Below are positions 1 to 3,620 of a stretch of 5,666 nt of DNA, piece after piece. Each line of letters starts with the position of its first letter. Position 1 is the first letter of the stretch. A program made the translations under genes and the position numbers. Under the pieces are notes generated by a model. The model made no database searches. It was not told the DNA's origin and worked only from the letters and a program-made list of their open reading frames with translations. Origin of the DNA: Moraxella lacunata. GTDB lineage: Bacteria > Pseudomonadota > Gammaproteobacteria > Pseudomonadales > Moraxellaceae. The stretch is from positions 11,562 to 17,227 of the forward strand of contig NZ_MXAN01000080.1 in NCBI RefSeq assembly GCF_002027545.1, read 5' to 3'.

Positions 1-68
1 TTGAGGTTTTTAAAAATCCACAAAAATCGGGGTTTGGAAAGAAGTCTATTATGAAAAACAATCCAACC

Positions 69-89
69 ACTTAATTTTAAAAATTAAGT
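69..89. repeat. Perfect 21-bp A+T palindrome
   Basis: The arms ACTTAATTTT (69-78) and AAAATTAAGT (80-89) are exact reverse complements around a single A at 79. It could form a weak hairpin or a symmetric protein-binding site. No gene start lies close enough to assign an operator role, so the function is unknown. Confidence 0.5.
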
Positions 90-105
90 TAAAATCTTAA
101 AAATT

Positions 106-127
106 TACCCGATTACGTGGTCGGGTA
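106..127. terminator. Candidate bidirectional terminator hairpin
   Basis: A perfect 7-bp stem, TACCCGA (106-112) with TCGGGTA (121-127), closes an 8-nt loop. On the plus strand GCC then ATTTTT follows. On the minus strand the stem runs into AAATTTTTAAG. The T runs start a few bases after the stem, so it is a weaker match to an intrinsic terminator than the hairpin at 319-359. It may serve a gene left of the window or act as a back-up behind prs. Confidence 0.4.
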
Positions 128-204
128 GCCATTTTTATGCAAAAATTGATGAAAGTGTTGGATTTTCATTTCTTTATAAAAATGTTATCAATGGCAGGCA
201 CGCC

Positions 205-227
205 CTACGGAAACCGTGGCACTTTTT
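205..227 (+). terminator. Possible hairpin terminator, plus strand
   Basis: CTACGG (205-210) pairs with CCGTGG (214-219) around an AAA loop, with one G:T pair. CAC and then TTTTT (223-227) follow on the plus strand. No plus-strand gene is visible upstream for it to end, so it may instead be part of a dispersed G+C-rich repeat. The G+C-rich block at 193-222 stands out from its A+T-rich surroundings. Confidence 0.25.
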
Positions 228-318
228 CATTTTGTAGAGTGTATATTCCATAATAGCCCATTTGATGACAGGCTAACAGCTTTTTAAAAACGTGTGATTT
301 TCCTATTTTTGAAAATAC

Positions 319-359
319 AAAAAGGGCAGGCTTGATGGATAAAGTCATCACGCCTGCCC
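319..359 (-). terminator. Rho-independent terminator of prs
   Basis: Read on the minus strand, GGGCAGGC (352-359) pairs with GCCTGCCC (324-331), an 8-bp G+C-rich stem. After one mismatch an inner 5-bp stem (TGATG with CATCA, 346-350 and 333-337) continues it, closing an 8-nt loop. The stem is followed directly by TTTTT and then a T-rich stretch. It lies about 150 nt past the prs stop codon, with no gene between, so it most likely ends the prs transcript. Confidence 0.8.
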
Positions 360-415
360 ATAAGGCTTTGATAGATGCCCCATTCTCGACTTTATATCAG
401 TGATTGATTCATCAA

Positions 416-441
416 GGGAAAATTACAATTTGCCCCTACAA
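416..441. repeat. Degenerate palindromic extragenic element, copy A
   Basis: The core at 422-441 (ATTACAATTTGCCCCTACAA) matches 3566-3585 at 17 of 20 positions. This copy forms an imperfect hairpin: GGG (416-418) with CCC (433-435) and AAATT (420-424) with AATTT (427-431), split by one A/G mismatch. It lies in the untranslated region between the prs stop and the prs terminator. It looks like a decayed copy of a symmetric dispersed repeat; the family identity is inferred. Confidence 0.5.
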
Positions 442-510
442 CTCCAAAAATAGTTATTAAACAATCAACGAGTTGCCATTTTAAGTTGAGAATGAAGTCA
501 TTGATGTTAA

Positions 511-1458
511 TTAATACTCAAACATCGCACTGATAGACTCTTCGTTGTTGATACGACGCAGGCTCTCAGCAATCATTGATGCGATGGTCACTTGACGGAT
601 TTTTGAGCAGGCTTTGGCTTCATCGGTCAAAGGAATGGTGTCAGTAACCACAATCTCATCTAGGGCGGAGTTTGTGATGTTGTCTAGTGCCTTGCCCGAG
701 AGTACAGGGTGCGTGATGTAGCCGACCACACGTTTTGCCCCTTTGTCTTTTAGGGCTTGGGCGGCTTTGCACAGTGTGCCTGCGGTATCCACGATGTCAT
801 CGACGATGATGCAGTCACGCCCTGATACGTCGCCGATGATGTGCATGACTTCGGATTTATTGGCTTTGGCACGGCGTTTGTCGATGATGGCAAGGTCTAC
901 ATCGCCCAGTGATTTGGCGACGGCTCTGGCTCGCACCACGCCACCGACATCGGGGGAGACCACCATGATGTTCTCATAATTTTTTTGTTTTAGGTCGCTA
1001 AGTAGTACAGGCGTGGCGTATAGGTTGTCCACGGGTACGTCAAAGAAGCCTTGGATTTGGTCAGCGTGCAAATCCACCACCATCACACGGTCAATGCCAG
1101 CGATGGATAGCATGTCCGCCACCACACGAGCCGAGATAGGCACACGAGCCGAACGGGGGCGGCGGTCTTGGCGGGCATAGCCAAAATAAGGAATAACGGC
1201 AGTGATACGTCCTGCACTAGAACGGCGAAGAGCGTCCGCCAGTAGCACCACTTCCATCAGATGGTCGTTGGTCGGGGCACAGGTCGGTTGGAGAATAAAA
1301 ACATCTTTACCGCGTACATTCTCTTTAATCTCAACGGCAATCTCGCCATCAGAGAAGCGGGTAATGTCAGACTTACTTAGGGGAATGTGAAGATGGTTGG
1401 CGACGGTTTGGGCAAGTTCAGGATTGGCACTTCCTGAAAAGACGGCCATATATGACAT
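511..1458 (-). CDS. prs: Ribose-phosphate pyrophosphokinase (PRPP synthetase)
   Basis: This cytoplasmic enzyme transfers pyrophosphate from ATP to ribose 5-phosphate, giving PRPP for purine, pyrimidine, histidine, tryptophan and NAD synthesis. At 315 aa it has the normal length of bacterial class I enzymes. Visible motifs are SDGEI (36-40), NVRG (47-50), the ATP-binding YARQDRR (94-100), the metal/ATP segment [11 protein letters not shown] (129-139), SPDVGG (168-173), the flexible-loop KRR (194-196) and the PRPP-binding [10 protein letters not shown] (219-228). The C-terminus ESISAMFEY is typical of gammaproteobacteria. The start at 1458 is preferred because TAGGA sits 7 nt upstream; the ATG at codon 4 would place this site too far away. 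The stop is TAA, and after nine further codons the next in-frame stop is also TAA, which matters given the UUA tRNA nearby. It has its own promoter and follows a tRNA terminator. Confidence 0.98.
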   Translation of the reverse strand: MSYMAVFSGSANPELAQTVANHLHIPLSKSDITRFSDGEIAVEIKENVRGKDVFILQPTCAPTNDHLMEVVLLADALRRSSAGRITAVIPYFGYARQDRRPRSARVPISARVVADMLSIAGIDRVMVVDLHADQIQGFFDVPVDNLYATPVLLSDLKQKNYENIMVVSPDVGGVVRARAVAKSLGDVDLAIIDKRRAKANKSEVMHIIGDVSGRDCIIVDDIVDTAGTLCKAAQALKDKGAKRVVGYITHPVLSGKALDNITNSALDEIVVTDTIPLTDEAKACSKIRQVTIASMIAESLRRINNEESISAMFEY

Positions 1459-1465
1459 GAAAAAA

Positions 1466-1470
1466 TCCTA
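1466..1470 (-). promoter_or_regulatory. Ribosome binding site of prs
   Basis: TAGGA on the minus strand, 7 nt before the ATG at 1458. It decides between this ATG and the in-frame ATG three codons later. Confidence 0.75.
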
Positions 1471-1498
1471 TGGTTGGGACAGTGGGGTTAGCAAGATT

Positions 1499-1526
1499 AT
1501 TTTACCATTTTTTGCCATCATTGCAA
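1499..1526 (-). promoter_or_regulatory. Predicted sigma-70 promoter of prs
   Basis: On the minus strand TTGCAA (1521-1526; 4 of 6 to consensus) and TAAAAT (1499-1504; 5 of 6) are 16 bp apart. The bases before the -10 read TGG, giving an extended -10 (TGnTAAAAT). Transcription would begin near 1492, leaving a leader of roughly 35 nt. The tRNA terminator lies just upstream, so prs needs a promoter here. Confidence 0.6.
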
Positions 1527-1569
1527 AGACTCAAGCGTGGTAAAATGCCACTGCATAAACAACAAACGT

Positions 1570-1592
1570 AAAAAAACCAGTCTTTCAACTGG
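1570..1592 (-). terminator. Rho-independent terminator of the tRNA pair
   Basis: On the minus strand CCAGT (1588-1592) pairs with ACTGG (1577-1581) around a 6-nt loop, TGAAAG. Seven T residues (1576 down to 1570) follow at once. It lies 30 nt after the CCA end of the second tRNA, so it should end the tRNA transcript and separate it from prs. Confidence 0.8.
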
Positions 1593-1621
1593 CTTCTTTA
1601 CTCTTCTCAACCAAAAGAAGA

Positions 1622-1697
1622 TGGCAGAGGCGGCTGGACTCGAACCAACGGATGTCAGGATCAAAACCTGATGCCTTACCAACTTGGCGACGCCCCT
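1622..1697 (-). tRNA. tRNA-Gln, anticodon UUG
   Basis: A complete 76-nt cloverleaf including encoded CCA. Reading the minus strand: acceptor AGGGGCG with CGCCTCT; U8; D stem GCC/GGC around AAGTTGGTAA; anticodon stem TCAGG/CCTGA around loop TTTTGAT, giving anticodon UUG (bases 1664-1662); variable region CATCC; T stem GTTGG/CCAGC around TTCGAGT; G73; CCA. The loop UUUUGAU is the same as in E. coli tRNA-Gln1. It would read the glutamine codons CAA and, through U34 wobble, CAG. A tRNA-Gln between ispE and prs is also found in Pseudomonas (recall). The acceptor stem has an A1-U72 pair and a G3:U70 wobble; the usual gammaproteobacterial tRNA-Gln has U1-A72 and G3-C70. It is the second gene of a two-tRNA transcript. 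Confidence 0.95.
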
Positions 1698-1734
1698 ATA
1701 AAGTGTGATAAATTTTTTAAAAATTTACAAAAAA

Positions 1735-1810
1735 TGGCAGAGGCGGCTGGACTCGAACCAACGGATGTCAGGATTAAAACCTGATGCCTTACCAACTTGG
1801 CGACGCCCCT
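1735..1810 (-). tRNA. Candidate ochre-suppressor tRNA, anticodon UUA, derived from tRNA-Gln
   Basis: This is the promoter-proximal member of the pair. It has the same 76-nt cloverleaf as the tRNA-Gln at 1622-1697, with all stems, U8, the T loop, G73 and encoded CCA intact. The only difference in the whole gene is plus-strand T1775 where the other copy has C1662. This turns the anticodon loop from UUUUGAU to UUUUAAU and the anticodon from UUG to UUA, complementary to the stop codon UAA; U34 might also allow UAG. The same change in the E. coli UUG tRNA-Gln creates the ochre suppressor supB (recall). A36 should weaken recognition by GlnRS, and the G3:U70 pair could attract AlaRS, so the charged amino acid is uncertain. 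Alternatives are an inactive mutant, a single-read error or a strain-specific mutation. The anticodon is certain from the given sequence; the function is inferred. Confidence 0.85.
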
Positions 1811-1823
1811 ATATAGGCGGACA

Positions 1824-1851
1824 ATTATACCGAAAAATTAAAATTATGCAA
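1824..1851 (-). promoter_or_regulatory. Predicted sigma-70 promoter of the tRNA pair
   Basis: On the minus strand TTGCAT (1846-1851) and a perfect TATAAT (1824-1829) are 16 bp apart. Transcription would start near 1817, only a few bases before the first tRNA at 1810. It lies between the ispE stop and the tRNAs. No strong G+C-rich terminator is seen after ispE, so read-through from the lolB-ispE operon could also contribute. Confidence 0.75.
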
Positions 1852-1918
1852 GGGCTAATTTTTAAAATTTTAAAATAAATTGCTAAGTATTTGAAATTTA
1901 TAAATTTAAAATGCCCAT

Positions 1919-2788
1919 TTAGTAAAGTCCCCGAGCAAAGAGTGCAGGGCAGGGGGCGTTGTCTATCAAGCGGTTGATGGCGGTGTCATTGAGTTCATAA
2001 GGAATGGGCAAAAACACCGCTGAGCCTGTGCCACTCATGCGTGTTTTGCTACCAAACTGATGTTCTAGGTTGCTCAGATAACCAAAGGCATGGGCAACTT
2101 TGGCAGAGCGTGCCAGTACCAGCGGGGTAAAGACGTTGGTAAACAGGGCATTATCGCCAAAGAAGTTGGCACCCGATAGGGCGTGATGGCTGTACACAGG
2201 GCAGTCCCGTTTGAGCTCATCACAACCAAACAGTGTGGCGGTGCTGATGTGTTCATCAGGCAATAGCACCAGATAGCCACAGTCGGGTAAGTCAATGGCG
2301 GTCAGTATCTCGCCAATGCCTGTGGCGATGGCGGAGGTTTTGTGAAAATGGGCAAAGATAAAAAACGGCACATCTGCCCCAAGGCTCGCCCCAATCTTGA
2401 TAAGCTCATCGGCAGAGAGCCGAAGTCCCCACAGCTCGTTGATGGCGATGAGCGTGGTCGCACAGTTAGACGAGCCCCCACCCAGTCCTGCCCCTGTGGG
2501 GATGTGCTTTTCTAGGATGATTTGGACGGATGAGGCATAAGCAGGATAGCGTTTGGCTAGGGTCTCGACCGCCTTGACGATAAGGTTGTCATTGATGTCG
2601 TCGGTCAGCTCATCTGCCCCTATCAAGGTCACAAGCTTTTGGCTCGTGGACGTGCGAAAAGAGAGTGTGTCGCCAAAATCGATGGCGGTAAAAACGCTTT
2701 GCAGATGATGATAACCGTTGTTCGCCCTGCCAGTGATGTGCAAAAACAAGTTTAGTTTGGCAGGCGAGAATAAAGTAAGCTGGCTCAT
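1919..2788 (-). CDS. ispE: 4-diphosphocytidyl-2-C-methyl-D-erythritol kinase
   Basis: A cytoplasmic GHMP-family kinase that phosphorylates the 2-hydroxyl of CDP-ME with ATP in the MEP route to isoprenoid precursors. The 289-aa product is close to the usual length of about 283. Visible motifs are the N-terminal PAKLNLFLHITGR (9-21) with likely catalytic Lys11, GYHHLQSVF (25-33), the glycine-rich ATP loop PTGAGLGGGSSNC (97-109), GADVPFF (137-143) with likely catalytic Asp139, ISTATLF (181-187) and RMSGTGSAVF (250-259). The ATG at 2788 is chosen because MSQLTLFSPAKLN matches the family start and lies 4 nt after the lolB stop. A TTG at 2809 would extend it by seven residues and overlap lolB. The ribosome binding site is weak, so translational coupling to lolB is likely. 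The stop is TAA; the next in-frame stop, six codons on, is TAA too. Confidence 0.97.
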   Translation of the reverse strand: MSQLTLFSPAKLNLFLHITGRANNGYHHLQSVFTAIDFGDTLSFRTSTSQKLVTLIGADELTDDINDNLIVKAVETLAKRYPAYASSVQIILEKHIPTGAGLGGGSSNCATTLIAINELWGLRLSADELIKIGASLGADVPFFIFAHFHKTSAIATGIGEILTAIDLPDCGYLVLLPDEHISTATLFGCDELKRDCPVYSHHALSGANFFGDNALFTNVFTPLVLARSAKVAHAFGYLSNLEHQFGSKTRMSGTGSAVFLPIPYELNDTAINRLIDNAPCPALFARGLY

Positions 2789-2792
2789 GATA

Positions 2793-3368
2793 TCAATTCG
2801 GATAAACAATGGTCATCACCACACGGTGTCCGTCGGTGTGATTGATGACAAGACGGCTGGGGCGTGGGCTGTTTTTGGGGTATTCAAAACTGGCTGTCCA
2901 GTCATCATTGGTGCTTTGGGTGAGTCTGCCTTGTTCGTCCTGCTGACTGTCGGTGTCGCCTTGGGCGGTTTTGCCGACAATCCAGTGGGGCAGATGACTG
3001 ATGGGGGCGTGCCAGCCTGTGGCTTTTTGGAGCAGTGCTTCGGGGCTGTCTGCCTGTATCTCGCCTTTGTCGTTGGTGAGTGTGGCTTGCTGTCCGTCAT
3101 AGCGGATTTGGGTCGCCCCCATGCCAAACGCCCCTGTTAGGTCAATGGCAAAGCGTTCATCTTCTTGTCCCCAGTTATAAAAAGCACTGCCTGCCTGTTT
3201 GCCGTTGGCGGTGTTTGTGGTGATGCCGATTTTACCGGTGATGGCAAAGCGTAGGACATCATCATAAGTCTGCTCGTTGATGACAGGGGCGGTCTTGGGT
3301 AGGGTTTGGCAAGCGGTAAGCGAGCCTGTGGCGACTAGGGCAAGAATAAGGGGGTGGGTAAATTTCAT
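2793..3368 (-). CDS. lolB: Outer-membrane lipoprotein insertion protein LolB
   Basis: LolB accepts lipoproteins from periplasmic LolA and inserts them into the inner leaflet of the outer membrane, and is itself a lipoprotein. The 191-aa product starts with a signal peptide ending in lipobox LTAC, with Cys20 as the modified residue and Gln21 at +2, which fits export to the outer membrane. Family features are FAITGKIGI (41-49), the GSAFYNW segment (60-66), GAFGMG (79-84) and the conserved tract from ATGWH to HWIVG (116-132). Phe81 appears to stand where E. coli has Leu68 in the protruding hydrophobic loop that helps insertion (alignment by eye). AGGA lies 5 nt before the ATG. The stop TGA is 4 nt from the ispE start, so the two form an operon. 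No clear promoter was found upstream. Confidence 0.93.
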   Translation of the reverse strand: MKFTHPLILALVATGSLTACQTLPKTAPVINEQTYDDVLRFAITGKIGITTNTANGKQAGSAFYNWGQEDERFAIDLTGAFGMGATQIRYDGQQATLTNDKGEIQADSPEALLQKATGWHAPISHLPHWIVGKTAQGDTDSQQDEQGRLTQSTNDDWTASFEYPKNSPRPSRLVINHTDGHRVVMTIVYPN

Positions 3369-3373
3369 GGGTG

Positions 3374-3377
3374 TCCT
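3374..3377 (-). promoter_or_regulatory. Ribosome binding site of lolB
   Basis: AGGA on the minus strand, 5 nt before the ATG at 3368. It supports this start, which also gives a complete lipoprotein signal peptide. Confidence 0.7.
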
Positions 3378-3445
3378 GATGATTAAATGGTAAATAATGA
3401 TGAGTAAGGAATTAATGAAGAATGATGGTTAAAAAGATTTTTTAA

Positions 3446-3477
3446 AGTTGTTTAACAGTTGTTTAAAAGTTAATTTA
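3446..3477. repeat. Three phased 11-bp direct repeats upstream of lolB
   Basis: AGTTGTTTAA occurs at 3446-3455 and again at 3457-3466. A degenerate third copy, AGTTAATTTA, is at 3468-3477. The 11-bp period places the copies on nearly the same face of the helix. They lie about 80-110 bp before the lolB start, in a 252-nt spacer with no clear sigma-70 promoter. This could be a regulator or nucleoid-protein site or simple A+T-rich slippage. Confidence 0.4.
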
Positions 3478-3560
3478 AATAAGACATTGCCAAATAAAAA
3501 TACATATTAAAATTTGGATGTGTGGGGTGAATTATTTGTCCAAAAATTAATTTTACATGG

Positions 3561-3585
3561 AGCAAATTGCAAGTTGCCCTTACAA
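3561..3585. repeat. Degenerate palindromic extragenic element, copy B
   Basis: Positions 3566-3585 match copy A (422-441) at 17 of 20 bases. GCAAATTG (3562-3569) and CAAGTTGC (3570-3577) form an imperfect palindrome with one mismatch. It sits about 35-60 nt after the stop codon of the TPR gene, and on the minus strand can form a hairpin with GGGCAA and TTGCTC arms. It might act as a weak terminator or mRNA end for that gene. Confidence 0.5.
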
Positions 3586-3620
3586 ATCAATTAACAATCT
3601 CAAAAATCATTTCCCAAACT

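Larger units (their letters stand above)
1..510. other. A+T-rich intergenic region downstream of prs, no gene supported
   Basis: No convincing coding sequence was found on either strand. Stops are frequent in all frames; the open stretch at the left edge in plus frame 1 ends at 52-54, and the ATG at 50 opens only seven codons. There is no tRNA-like cloverleaf. The stretch holds an A+T palindrome (69-89), a G+C-stemmed hairpin (106-127), a second hairpin followed by T residues (205-227), the probable prs terminator (319-359) and a degenerate palindromic repeat (416-441). A short symmetric TATTTT/AAAATA stretch lies at 304-317. In Pseudomonas, rplY and pth follow prs (recall); neither is seen here, so they are either further left or elsewhere in the genome. 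Confidence 0.7.
1621..1813 (-). repeat. Tandem duplication covering the two tRNA genes
   Basis: Positions 1621-1700 and 1734-1813 are 80-bp direct repeats, 113 bp apart, with a single mismatch (C1662 against T1775) in the anticodon. Identity stops one base beyond the CCA end and three bases before the 5' end. The spacer between the tRNAs is A+T-rich and holds a perfect 17-bp palindrome, AAATTTTT-T-AAAAATTT (1710-1726). The rest of the spacer does not match the other flanks. Confidence 0.9.

Noticed and set aside
1735..1810. Reading the UUA copy as a tRNA-Leu gene
   Set aside because: A UUA anticodon pairs with codon UAA, whereas tRNA-Leu for UUA codons has anticodon UAA. The short variable region also rules out tRNA-Leu, which has a long variable arm.
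1852..1918. Terminator after ispE
   Set aside because: Only A+T-rich symmetry such as AAATTTATAAATTT (1894-1907) is present, with no G+C-rich stem followed by a T run, so I did not call one.
2789..2809. TTG start that would extend ispE by seven residues
   Set aside because: It is a rare start codon with no Shine-Dalgarno, it overlaps lolB, and the extra residues fall before the usual family N-terminus. The ATG at 2788 fits better.
2718..3140. 140-codon open frame on the plus strand across the lolB/ispE junction
   Set aside because: It lies antisense to two clearly recognised genes, has no ribosome binding site, and its composition follows from the reverse strand codons. It resembles no family I know.
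3446..3477. CRISPR array
   Set aside because: The units are only 10-11 bp with no unique spacers between them and no cas genes nearby.
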